This document shows, in pieces, positions 1 to 7,484 of a stretch of 26,077 nt of DNA. The stretch is from DAISIL01 sp036822015 (GTDB lineage Bacteria; Bacteroidota; Bacteroidia; Cytophagales; Bernardetiaceae), in contig DAISIL010000049.1 of assembly GCA_036822015.1 (NCBI GenBank), positions 1 through 26,077 of the forward strand. The letters are read 5' to 3'. Within the stretch, counting starts at the first letter, position 1; every line of letters starts with the position of its first letter. The notes below the pieces were generated by a model. That model was not told the DNA's origin. It ran no database searches and worked only from the letters and a program-made list of their open reading frames with translations. The position numbers and the translations under genes were made by a program.

Positions 1-111
1 ATCTCCGTTGCGGACATATCGCGTAGCGTGATTTCGCTTAGGTCAGGATGTGTCCAAAAGTTACCCAAAAACATCTTCTTGAAATTCCAGAGGTAATACG
101 CTGCGGCCAGG
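1..111 (-). repeat. Exact copy of an internal nuoM segment at the scaffold edge
   Basis: All 111 bases are identical, in the same orientation, to 262-372, which encodes about residues 436-472 of NuoM. The copy ends directly at a ten-N run. The simplest reading is that a left-hand contig ends inside nuoM and the right-hand contig begins 22 bases beyond the nuoM stop, so the two overlap by about 251 bases that the scaffolder did not merge. A true partial duplication of nuoM is possible but less likely, because the identity is perfect and the copy ends exactly at the gap. Confidence 0.9.
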
Positions 112-121
112 NNNNNNNNNN
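112..121. other. Assembly gap (10 N)
   Basis: A run of ten Ns, apparently a placeholder of fixed size, since a second run of exactly ten Ns occurs at 13826-13835. Because the flanks overlap (see 1-111), the true gap is probably negative. Confidence 0.97.
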
Positions 122-143
122 TATGGCCGCCCTGCGGGAGTCG

Positions 144-1676
144 TTACTGGCCATCGGTTATCTGTATCAAAATCTGTAAGCTAGGTGATTGCAAGCCAAT
201 CAAAAGTTGCGGATATACGCCCATTCCTATCGTGAGAGCAGTTAGGATGAGCACTACCACGATCTCCGTTGCGGACATATCGCGTAGCGTGATTTCGCTT
301 AGGTCAGGATGTGTCCAAAAGTTACCCAAAAACATCTTCTTGAAATTCCAGAGGTAATACGCTGCGGCCAGGATCAAACCACCCATCCCGAGGAGCGGCC
401 AATAGAAGGGCAGGCGCGCACTTTCAAAGCCACCCAGCAGCACCAATAACTCTCCCACAAAGCCCGAAAACGTAGGCAGACCCAGCGAGGCAAAAAAAGC
501 CACAGCCACAAAGCCCGTATAACGCGGCATCTGTTGGTGTAGCCCTCGGTAGCGATCCATGGATAGCTCATGGCTTTGGTGATACAAGACACCCACCAAG
601 AAAAACAATAAGGGCGAAACTATTCCATGGCTAAGCATCTGGTACATAGACCCTTGTAAACCTGTCAAGGTCAAGCTCCCCAGCCCGAGCATCACAAAAC
701 CCATGTGAGCCACGGAGGAGTAAGCGATCAGTTTTTTGAAGTTGGTTTGCCCGAGTGCAACCGTACCACCATAGAGAATCGCCAGTACACCTAATCCAGC
801 GATCCAATAACTATTGGCCACAAAGACATCCGGAAAGACCGCCACTCCCAGACGAAGCAACCCATAGCCGCCAATTTTGAGCAGGATGCCTGCCAACACC
901 ATTGAGATCGGTGTGGGGGCCTGTACGTGTGCATCCGGTAGCCAGGTATGTAGCGGAACCGCCGGCAGCTTAACAGCAAAACCCACAAAAAGCAACCAAA
1001 AAAACAACGGCCGGTGTACCATCTCCGTAGTCCCCGACTGCGCAAAGGCGATCATATCAAAGGTATGACCACCGCCAGGAACATCGGTAGCCAATGCCAG
1101 AGCAATCCCCGAAATCAGGATCAAGACCGAACCGACAAGGGTATAAAGAAAAAATTTGATCGCCGCATACTCTCTTTTTTCACCTCCCCAAATGCCAATC
1201 AAAAAATACATCGGCAATAGCATAAATTCAAAGCAGAGATAGAATAAAAAGAAATCCAGGGCAATAAACGTCCCGACAACTGCCGAACTCAACAACAAAT
1301 ACAACGCAAAATAGCCTTTGCGCTGCTCCTTAATTTGTCCCGAAGCCACCGCCCCGAGTAGGAGTACCGTCAAGGCAAGCATGAGCAGAGTCATATTCAG
1401 TCCATCTAATCCGACGAAATAATGCACCGTCAAATCACCCAAACGAAACCACTCCAAACGCTCAACACCCAGCAACTTATCAGCATCATTGACCCCCGAA
1501 AAAAGAGATGGTGCCTGTCCAAATATCCACGCCTGCCGCATCCCCAACGACCAAACAATCAAGAGGATACCTACCGTAAACCAACGCAGCCAGCCCTCCT
1601 TCTGCTTCGGGAAAAAGAACAGCGCCACGCTCCCTAGCAAGGGCAAGATTAACAAAATCGACAGCGAATTTATCAT
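144..1676 (-). CDS. nuoM: NADH-quinone oxidoreductase subunit M (NuoM)
   Basis: This is a 510-residue polytopic inner-membrane subunit of respiratory complex I, one of the three antiporter-like proton-pumping subunits (Proton_antipo_M family). The start is the ATG giving MINSLSILLILPLLG; the frame stays open upstream but that extension is not membrane-like. Key residues are present: Glu150 in the FEFMLLPMY segment, Lys236 in AVKLPAVPLHTWLPDAH, and Lys267 in LLKIGGYG. These match the essential Glu144, Lys234 and Lys265 of E. coli NuoM with a small offset. The C-terminus is complete, with a TAA stop. The gene is divergent from the acetyltransferase, so nuoL is not immediately upstream as in a canonical nuo operon. 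nuoN may lie to the left, outside the window. Identification is firm. Confidence 0.96.
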   Translation of the reverse strand: MINSLSILLILPLLGSVALFFFPKQKEGWLRWFTVGILLIVWSLGMRQAWIFGQAPSLFSGVNDADKLLGVERLEWFRLGDLTVHYFVGLDGLNMTLLMLALTVLLLGAVASGQIKEQRKGYFALYLLLSSAVVGTFIALDFFLFYLCFEFMLLPMYFLIGIWGGEKREYAAIKFFLYTLVGSVLILISGIALALATDVPGGGHTFDMIAFAQSGTTEMVHRPLFFWLLFVGFAVKLPAVPLHTWLPDAHVQAPTPISMVLAGILLKIGGYGLLRLGVAVFPDVFVANSYWIAGLGVLAILYGGTVALGQTNFKKLIAYSSVAHMGFVMLGLGSLTLTGLQGSMYQMLSHGIVSPLLFFLVGVLYHQSHELSMDRYRGLHQQMPRYTGFVAVAFFASLGLPTFSGFVGELLVLLGGFESARLPFYWPLLGMGGLILAAAYYLWNFKKMFLGNFWTHPDLSEITLRDMSATEIVVVLILTALTIGMGVYPQLLIGLQSPSLQILIQITDGQ

Positions 1677-1714
1677 GCAACAAAGATAAGAAAAAGCCAA
1701 ACGTTTTGAATGCC

Positions 1715-1722
1715 TATTTTTG
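1715..1722 (+). promoter_or_regulatory. Candidate Bacteroidota -7 element (TATTTTTG)
   Basis: TATTTTTG matches the Bacteroidota primary-sigma -7 consensus TAnnTTTG and lies 26 bases ahead of the acetyltransferase start, which would give a leader of roughly 20 nt. No TTTG -33 box lies at the expected 19-base spacing. In this AT-rich 72-base divergent spacer a chance match is possible. Confidence 0.3.
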
Positions 1723-1748
1723 GGTACAAAAGAACAGCAATTTTTGTT

Positions 1749-2213
1749 ATGAACGTTCAGATACGCAAAGGTACACCCGAAGATATTCCGTCCATTTACG
1801 CACTCATCCATGAACTGGCCATCCTCGAACGCGCCGAACATGAACTCATCAACACCCCCGAGCAGCTCCTAGCCGATGGCTTTGGGGAGCGGCCGGCCTT
1901 TGAGTTTTTGGTTGTCGAGTTAGGCGAAGAAGTTGTTGGCATGGCATTGTATTTCTATCATTACTCCACCTGGAAAGGTAAGTTTTTGTATCTCGAAGAT
2001 TTGATTATTACACAGGCACAACGCGGCAAGGGCTACGGCAAGGCTCTCCTGGAGGCCCTGCACGAAGAAGCCCTGGCTCATGCCGCCAACCGAATCGGCT
2101 GGCAGGTACTTGATTGGAACCAACCTGCCATCGACTTTTATCGGGCGATGGGTGCGGAGATAGATGCCGAGTGGCTCAACTGCCGCCTTTGGGTCAAAGC
2201 AAAAAAGACCTGA
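1749..2213 (+). CDS. GNAT family N-acetyltransferase (diamine acetyltransferase-like)
   Basis: A 154-residue single-domain GNAT protein expected to transfer acetyl from acetyl-CoA to an amine. The ATG at 1749 gives MNVQIRKGTPEDIPSIY, the usual first strand and helix of the fold; an upstream in-frame start adds only 13 unlikely residues. Motif A with the pyrophosphate-binding loop is QRGKGYGKALL (about residues 96-106), preceded by FLYLEDLII. The C-terminal motif VLDWNQPAIDFYRAMGA is characteristic of the SSAT-like subgroup related to spermidine/spermine or thialysine acetyltransferases, so a small polyamine-like substrate is a reasonable guess; the substrate cannot be read from sequence. It is a solitary gene, divergent from nuoM and convergent with the TonB receptor. 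Its stop codon lies inside a terminator hairpin. Confidence 0.88.
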   Translation: MNVQIRKGTPEDIPSIYALIHELAILERAEHELINTPEQLLADGFGERPAFEFLVVELGEEVVGMALYFYHYSTWKGKFLYLEDLIITQAQRGKGYGKALLEALHEEALAHAANRIGWQVLDWNQPAIDFYRAMGAEIDAEWLNCRLWVKAKKT

Positions 2214-2236
2214 TCGGACAAACACCGACCAGGTCT
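2206..2236 (-). terminator. Intrinsic terminator of the TonB receptor/symporter transcript
   Basis: The inverted repeat AGACCTG-A-TCGG / CCGA-C-CAGGTCT gives a 12-bp stem with one mismatch and a 7-nt loop (2218-2224). Read on the minus strand the stem is followed by six U residues (plus-strand A run 2201-2206). It therefore ends the leftward transcript from the TonB receptor, whose stop is 50 bases upstream. On the plus strand no T run follows, so it would be at best a weak terminator for the acetyltransferase. Confidence 0.75.
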
Positions 2237-2285
2237 AACACTTGCCACCTGCTTATCCTGCAAGCGGCCACACGCAACACACAGA

Positions 2286-4814
2286 TTACTTTTTCTTTCC
2301 GATGGCCGGTAGGTTTACCCGAGCCTCTACCGAGTAGAGCCGCCCAATAACAGGCGAAGCCACAAACTCCCGTACTTCGCTATCAAAGACGTTCGAGACT
2401 TGCCCCGAAAGCGTAAAGATGTCATTGAAGCGATAGCCAAAACTTACATCCACGTTTACGAAGCCACCGAGGGGGCCGTAGTTCCAGGTACGTCCTACGC
2501 GGGCATTTTCTACGACATCGTTGGTACCGTCGCCGTTGGTATCTTGCGTTTTGGCGGCTACGTTGATGCCCGAGAAGAAGTCATACGCCTCCACCCAACG
2601 CACGAAAACAGAACCAAACCACTTGCTTGTGCTAGCATTGAAGGCGATGTTGGCTTTGTGAGCCGGTGTGTTGATGGGCAAATCGGTATTGGTTACGATA
2701 CCATTGCGGTTGCCGTCGTTGCTCATGTCGTCTTTGTCGAGGCTATAGCCAAAATAGGAGTAGTTGGCCGAGATGTTGAACTTGTCGTTGATGTAGTAGT
2801 TCAAGCCCATATCAAAGCCGTAAGTATCCACGTTGCCGAAGTTGAGGTAAGTCAAGACCAGGGCAGAGCCAGCGTCGGTAGCAAAGCCGGGCTGGAGTTC
2901 GGACATGGGCTGATCGCCGCGCTGGGTTACCAGGATGCCTGCTGCTGGGTTGGCGATGTTGATGGCAGGGCTGAGGAAGTCTTTCGAGACGTTGTAGTAC
3001 GCATTGACATCCAGGAAAAGTTTTTCACTCAACTTTCCTTTATAGCCCACCTCAACCGTCTGGATGGTCTCTACTTTGAGCGGGTCAATCGTTGTGCCAT
3101 CGCTTAGGGTAAAGCCTTGTCCATTACCCACAAGCAGTCCACCGAAGATGTTACCCTCCAGGTTGAGGATCGTAGGGGCGGCGATGCCTTGTCCATAAGT
3201 CAAGCGGAAGGATCCGGCGTTCTCGGTAGTATAAACCAGTGCCGCTTTAGGGATGAAGTTGAAGCCGTACAAGTCGTGGTTATCGGCACGGGCAGCCAAA
3301 ACGGTCTTTAAGCCTGTATCGCCAAACTTTTTCTCTACCTGGGCGTAGCCACCGATCTGATTGATGGTGATACCTTCGCCGTCATTATCGAGGAGATATG
3401 TCCCTCGGCTGTTGGCAAAGTCGCTTTGGACTTGCACACCCGCTACGAGATTGAATCCGTCGATACCAAAATCGTTGTTATACTGTACCTCTCCGTTCCA
3501 GCGGCGTGAGTCGTCGATAAACAAAGCCCCACGATTGAGGGGAACACCACCTGCGGGCAACCCTGGTACCGGAAACCACTGCTCGAGCAGGGAACGTTCC
3601 CGAGCCTCTGCCTCGGAGAAACCACCGGCGATAAAGCTCTGGTAGTTTTGGGTACGCTGGTTCATCGCATAGGTGTCATTGGTAACACTCCAGGTGTGAT
3701 ACACCTGAGCAAAAAGCCGTGGAGAGGTGTAACGCAAGTGCAAATAATGAATCTGCCAATCTTTGATTTGGTTACGTCCGGCGTTGGTTACGCCGATGTT
3801 GCTGCTGTTGCTGCCGCCATATTGCAGGATGATGTCCGAATCATCAGTGGGGCTGAAGTACAAGGTAGCTTCTCCGCGCAGACTCTCAAAAGTCAAATCC
3901 AAATCGAGTTCGGGGAAAGCCGCCGCACCAATATAAACCGTATCGACATAATCAAACTCCTCTCCTCGGGTGTATTCGCCCGTTACTTTAAAAGCAAACT
4001 TGTCGCTCAAGACTTGTGCATGACGAAAACGCCCCGAAAACACGCTTTGGTTACCTGCCCCGAGGGCGATGGTCGTTCCCTGATAAGCTCGGGGGTCTTT
4101 CGTGATCGTGTTCACGAGACCGTTGTGGGCGTTGGGGCCGTAGAGTGCCGAAGAAGGGCCCAGGACGACCTCCGTGCGTTCGATGTCCTCCTTAACAACG
4201 GTGTTGAGTGCGCCCAAGGGCAATCCCGTCGCAATCAAGGTAGAAAAACGACCGTCGGTCAGTTGTAGGTTTTTGGGATTGAAGGCACTATTGAAGCCCC
4301 GCACGTTCAAGCCTACTCCAAGTACCCCCGAGCGGACATAATCGACACCTTTTTTGCGGGCAAAGAGTTCACCGACGTTAAAAGAAGGCAACTCCGCAAT
4401 CTGCTCCGCCTTAATGACCCCGATCGTTACGGGCGATTCCGTGATACGCTCCGGCTGACGCGATCCCGAGATCGTTACCTCATCCATCATGAAGACACTT
4501 TGTCCCATCCGAACGCTCACATTCTGTGCTTCTTCAGCATTTTTCACCAAGACTTCCTGATTGGCGTAGCCCACAGACGAAAACGTAATCGTGAAGGGAA
4601 ACGAACGCCCGACCTCCATCGAAAACGCACCTTCGGTATCCGTTACCGTCCCGAGGGAGGTGTTCTTGACCAGCACCGTTACCATCGGTAGTCCTTCTCC
4701 GTTCTCGGCATCGGTTACCTTACCCGAAACCGTCGTTTGGGCGTATGCCCCAAAGGCCAGCCAGGCAAAGAGGCAAGTGAGTAAAAATCGAAACTTTGTT
4801 TTTGTTTGTTGCAT
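2286..4814 (-). CDS. TonB-dependent outer-membrane receptor with CarboxypepD_reg-like N-terminal domain
   Basis: An 842-residue outer-membrane active transporter powered by TonB-ExbB-ExbD. Residues 1-25 are a signal peptide ending GAYAQ. Residues 27-110 form the carboxypeptidase-regulatory-like beta-sandwich (TTVSGKVTDAENGEGLPMVTV), typical of Bacteroidota receptors. The plug covers about 115-240 (VTISGSRQPERI, VRGFNSAFNPKNLQLTDGR, VVLGPSSALYGPNAHNGLVNTITK). The remainder is the 22-strand barrel, including the late motif ANYSYFGYSLD. The last residues (VNLPAIGKKK) are basic rather than the usual terminal aromatic. No SusD partner is present, so glycan uptake of the Sus type is unlikely; siderophore, cobalamin, peptide or other small-molecule uptake are all open. 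It starts 42 bases after the symporter stop with no terminator between, so the two are probably cotranscribed. Confidence 0.93.
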   Translation of the reverse strand: MQQTKTKFRFLLTCLFAWLAFGAYAQTTVSGKVTDAENGEGLPMVTVLVKNTSLGTVTDTEGAFSMEVGRSFPFTITFSSVGYANQEVLVKNAEEAQNVSVRMGQSVFMMDEVTISGSRQPERITESPVTIGVIKAEQIAELPSFNVGELFARKKGVDYVRSGVLGVGLNVRGFNSAFNPKNLQLTDGRFSTLIATGLPLGALNTVVKEDIERTEVVLGPSSALYGPNAHNGLVNTITKDPRAYQGTTIALGAGNQSVFSGRFRHAQVLSDKFAFKVTGEYTRGEEFDYVDTVYIGAAAFPELDLDLTFESLRGEATLYFSPTDDSDIILQYGGSNSSNIGVTNAGRNQIKDWQIHYLHLRYTSPRLFAQVYHTWSVTNDTYAMNQRTQNYQSFIAGGFSEAEARERSLLEQWFPVPGLPAGGVPLNRGALFIDDSRRWNGEVQYNNDFGIDGFNLVAGVQVQSDFANSRGTYLLDNDGEGITINQIGGYAQVEKKFGDTGLKTVLAARADNHDLYGFNFIPKAALVYTTENAGSFRLTYGQGIAAPTILNLEGNIFGGLLVGNGQGFTLSDGTTIDPLKVETIQTVEVGYKGKLSEKLFLDVNAYYNVSKDFLSPAINIANPAAGILVTQRGDQPMSELQPGFATDAGSALVLTYLNFGNVDTYGFDMGLNYYINDKFNISANYSYFGYSLDKDDMSNDGNRNGIVTNTDLPINTPAHKANIAFNASTSKWFGSVFVRWVEAYDFFSGINVAAKTQDTNGDGTNDVVENARVGRTWNYGPLGGFVNVDVSFGYRFNDIFTLSGQVSNVFDSEVREFVASPVIGRLYSVEARVNLPAIGKKK

Positions 4815-4856
4815 GATTATAGAAAAAGTTAAGTGAATGAAGGAACAGTTAAAGAA

Positions 4857-6356
4857 TTAAGATTTATTTGTTTTTGGACGGGGAAGCAGTTTCCAGAGCA
4901 ACAAGCCCACAGCCACCGAAACCAGAATGGCCAAAGCCGAAGCTACACCTGGGTTGCGTACCGCCCCCTGTGTGTAAGGCGTAAGCCCACCGTAATAGAT
5001 CGAGAAGTGAACCACAACGGCCGTCAGGGAGGCAGCCGCAGGGGCCAGTAAAGGCACTTTTTTGAGAAACGTCCCGAAAAGTACCGGAACAAAAGCCGCC
5101 GAAAAGTAGGCATATACACCGTTTTGAGCGAAAATACCTACACTCAAATTGGGGTTAATGAGTTGGTCGTAAGAGATTAAGACCGTTGCTATCCCCAAAA
5201 AAGCAATTACGATACGGTTGAACCAGATTTGGGAAATGACGCAAAAAAAACGCTGCCCAAAAAGCGCGTGAACAATATCCGAAGTGATCGTAGTGGAAAG
5301 CGATTGCACCAATCCCTCCAAAGTAGATAAGCCCGCTGAAAGCAATCCCAACACCACCAAAAGACCTATGCCAATCGAAAATTGCTGCACTACATACGCT
5401 GATACAATGCCATCCATCTTGATTGCCTCGCCGTTAATGGTCAAGTCTGGCATTGCCAAACGCGCATACAAACCCACAATAATCACGGAAAAAAATAGAA
5501 TCTCGACAAGTATCCCCGTCCGTAGATATACATTTACATCCTTTTCTTCTTTCAAGAGAAGCGACTTAGTGATGATATGGGGCTGACATACCACGGCAAT
5601 CCCTACGATGATCTGACAAAAGATGATCTCGAAGAAATCCCGAAACAAAGGACTTTCAGGGTTCGTGTTCGCGACCAGCAGCGGATCTATCTCCGCCAAA
5701 CGATCAAAAAAACCCGTGATCCCCTCCGAAAAGTACGTATAACCTGACCCCAACAAAATCACGGCCACCACCACCATCACCCCAGCCTGGATCATGTTTG
5801 TATAGACCATCGCATTTGCTCCGCCAAACATCATATACCCAAACACAAAACTCACAATCCCGATCAGGACGTATAACTCCTCCACATCCAGGGACTTGGA
5901 TAAAATTTTGGTCATCCCGACACAAATCAAGACGATGAACGTAATCAGGAGCAGCGATAAGAAAGCGAAGAAAAGGGAGAAATATTTGTTTTGGTAACGG
6001 TTTCCGATCCATTGCGCCATCGTGAGTGCCTTAACCGCCTTGCCTTCTTTCCGAAAGCCCTTTGTCAGGACATACACCGAGACCAAAGCACCCAGCGGAA
6101 AGACAATCCCCAACGAGATCACACCACTCCATCCATAAAGCGCAATAAAACCCGGGTTGATGATAAACGTAGCTGCACTCGTCATGGAGGCTGCCAGGGA
6201 AAGCCCTACGGCCACCGGCGAAAAGCTCACACTCCCAACCGCATAATCCGAGATACTCTGTGTGCGTCGTGCGCCCCGAATCACGAAAAACAACACCAAA
6301 CCGCCATAGCCGGCGATCAATGCCCAGGTGGCCGTTGCCAAAGAAAAAGTGTTCAT
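4857..6356 (-). CDS. Sodium:solute symporter family (SSS) permease
   Basis: A 499-residue inner-membrane protein with about 13 hydrophobic segments, of the SSS family that includes PutP and SglT and couples Na+ entry to solute uptake. The chosen ATG gives MNTFSLATATWALIAGYGG; an 11-residue in-frame extension has no support. Family hallmarks are the TM2 segment SMTSAATFIINPGFIALYG, the YVLTKGFRKEGKAVKALTMAQWIGNRY loop, and the TM8/9 region LLSAGLSTLEGLVQSLSTTITSDIV, whose Ser/Thr residues correspond to the sodium-2 site in characterised members. The solute cannot be deduced. The TonB receptor follows on the same strand, suggesting two-step import of one substrate across both membranes. An upstream direct repeat (6428-6457) could be its operator. 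Confidence 0.9.
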   Translation of the reverse strand: MNTFSLATATWALIAGYGGLVLFFVIRGARRTQSISDYAVGSVSFSPVAVGLSLAASMTSAATFIINPGFIALYGWSGVISLGIVFPLGALVSVYVLTKGFRKEGKAVKALTMAQWIGNRYQNKYFSLFFAFLSLLLITFIVLICVGMTKILSKSLDVEELYVLIGIVSFVFGYMMFGGANAMVYTNMIQAGVMVVVAVILLGSGYTYFSEGITGFFDRLAEIDPLLVANTNPESPLFRDFFEIIFCQIIVGIAVVCQPHIITKSLLLKEEKDVNVYLRTGILVEILFFSVIIVGLYARLAMPDLTINGEAIKMDGIVSAYVVQQFSIGIGLLVVLGLLSAGLSTLEGLVQSLSTTITSDIVHALFGQRFFCVISQIWFNRIVIAFLGIATVLISYDQLINPNLSVGIFAQNGVYAYFSAAFVPVLFGTFLKKVPLLAPAAASLTAVVVHFSIYYGGLTPYTQGAVRNPGVASALAILVSVAVGLLLWKLLPRPKTNKS

Positions 6357-6427
6357 GGTCTTTCGTTGTGTGTGTGAAATATTCCACAAACGAACACTTT
6401 TTTGGGACAGCCCGCTGGGCTATTGAG

Positions 6428-6457
6428 GTAAACGGAAAGGAAAAACGAGTAAACGGA
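6428..6457. promoter_or_regulatory. 9-bp direct repeat with 21-bp period upstream of the symporter
   Basis: GTAAACGGA occurs in its core at 6429-6436 and again at 6449-6457. Allowing for the shared flanking G, the copies are 20-21 bases apart, about two helical turns, and sit roughly 70-100 bases ahead of the symporter start. Direct repeats on one helix face are common sites for response regulators and other dimeric activators. No binding protein is identified. The site lies between the DUF4412 gene and the symporter, both minus strand. Confidence 0.35.
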
Positions 6458-6497
6458 GGTTTTTGTGCAGGTAAAAAAATGAGCAGTGGCTATGCCG

Positions 6498-7424
6498 TTA
6501 CTTTTTGCCGGCCATCCCGATCACCTGATAATCTGTTGTGATGAGGTTATGCGTTTTTTTGAGGTCTAGCTCCTGGGTCTCCCAGAAGGTCTGGTCGCCA
6601 CTCTTTTTGTCTGTCCAGGTGGCTTCCATGAGCATTCCGTTTTGGGGGTAATGCTGCCGCACGGATGTCTTTCTTTTGCCGCCCATGGCTCCCATAGCGC
6701 GTTGGGGATTGAAGGCAATATCCTCCGTCATCCACATCACTCCTTTGCTATCATCGTCTTCGGTGGTATATTCCTGGCAGGTATAACCGAGTATCTGCTT
6801 GGTGCGTCCGGTCTTTTTGATATTGGCTGTGGCTCCTTCGGTCTCCTGCTTTTCGATCTGCTCATCGACTTGCTCGGCGATTTGATCGGTATTTATTCCG
6901 ATAGCCGTAATCATTTTTTGTTCGGGCAAAACCGTAAGCATCGTTCCATTTTGCCAATCCATGACCATATAGGCACCCCTGGCTTCTTTGGCTTCGGCTT
7001 CCACGACCTCAAAACCCATTGCGCCGTCTTCGGTTTTTGGGAAATGGTAGCGTATCTTTTGGGCGTAGGTCTGTTTGCCGCTCTTCTCTGTTGTGGTCAT
7101 CTGGATCAGCATTTCGCCTTCAAAGTCATAACGTTCAGCTACTTTGGCTTCTCTCCCGAGCATTCGAGCCATGATTTGTGCGCTCATGTCTTGGTCATCC
7201 GTTGTCGCCTCATCGGCTTCGGTGCGCTGTGGCTCTTTGTTTTTGTTTTTGAACATCCCCTCGAGTTTGTCCAGCCCGCCCTCTACGGCATCATCTATTT
7301 TTCGGTTAGCACGATTTTCAGTTTTTCGTTTCGCAATTTCCTTAGGGTTAAGGATTTGAGCATTCAAGGTAGGGATAGCCAGAATCAGGACTACCAAAGC
7401 AAAAAAGAAGTTTTTCGTTGTCAT
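6498..7424 (-). CDS. DUF4412 domain-containing secreted protein
   Basis: A 308-residue protein of unknown function. Residues 1-22 are a signal peptide (FFFALVVLILAIPTLNAQ), so it is exported to the periplasm or beyond. A charged low-complexity stretch follows (about 27-80, rich in K, E, D and Q). The DUF4412-like part runs from about residue 95 to the end: a beta-rich repeat with YDFEGEMLIQM, YMVMDWQNGTMLTVLPEQKMITAIG, ILGYTCQEYTTEDDDSKGVMWMTEDI and a C-terminal YQVIGMAGKK. This family is widespread in Bacteroidota and contains short beta-strands resembling lipoprotein-carrier folds; no activity is established. It starts 60 bases after the SpoIIE protein stop on the same strand with no clear terminator between, so read-through from the sensory operon is possible. 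Confidence 0.8.
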   Translation of the reverse strand: MTTKNFFFALVVLILAIPTLNAQILNPKEIAKRKTENRANRKIDDAVEGGLDKLEGMFKNKNKEPQRTEADEATTDDQDMSAQIMARMLGREAKVAERYDFEGEMLIQMTTTEKSGKQTYAQKIRYHFPKTEDGAMGFEVVEAEAKEARGAYMVMDWQNGTMLTVLPEQKMITAIGINTDQIAEQVDEQIEKQETEGATANIKKTGRTKQILGYTCQEYTTEDDDSKGVMWMTEDIAFNPQRAMGAMGGKRKTSVRQHYPQNGMLMEATWTDKKSGDQTFWETQELDLKKTHNLITTDYQVIGMAGKK

Positions 7425-7476
7425 GGTTGTTGTATGATGAGTTGATAACCGACTAAATAGCAGACAATAAACGTTC

Positions 7477-7484
7477 CAAATCTA
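7477..7484 (-). promoter_or_regulatory. Candidate Bacteroidota -7 element (TAGATTTG) for the DUF4412 gene
   Basis: On the minus strand TAGATTTG is an exact match to the TAnnTTTG -7 consensus. It abuts the stop of the SpoIIE gene and lies 53 bases ahead of the DUF4412 start, a plausible leader length. The -33 TTTG box is not found at 19-base spacing. It suggests the DUF4412 gene can be transcribed on its own. Confidence 0.35.

Noticed and set aside
1681..1688. TATCTTTG (minus strand) as the nuoM -7 element
   Set aside because: It matches the consensus but lies only 4 bases from the start codon, leaving essentially no leader.
2400..3107. A 235-codon open frame on the plus strand inside the first TonB receptor
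   Set aside because: It is antisense to a well-supported receptor gene, its translation (valine- and glycine-rich, no domain) resembles no family, and such shadows are common in this moderately GC-rich DNA.
6409..6421. Hairpin AGCCC-GCT-GGGCT as a terminator after the DUF4412 gene
   Set aside because: The stem is only 5 bp and is not followed by a U run on either strand.
6478..6500. Terminator directly after the DUF4412 stop (T7 run on the minus strand)
   Set aside because: The U run is present, but the preceding sequence folds only into 3-4 bp stems, too weak to support.
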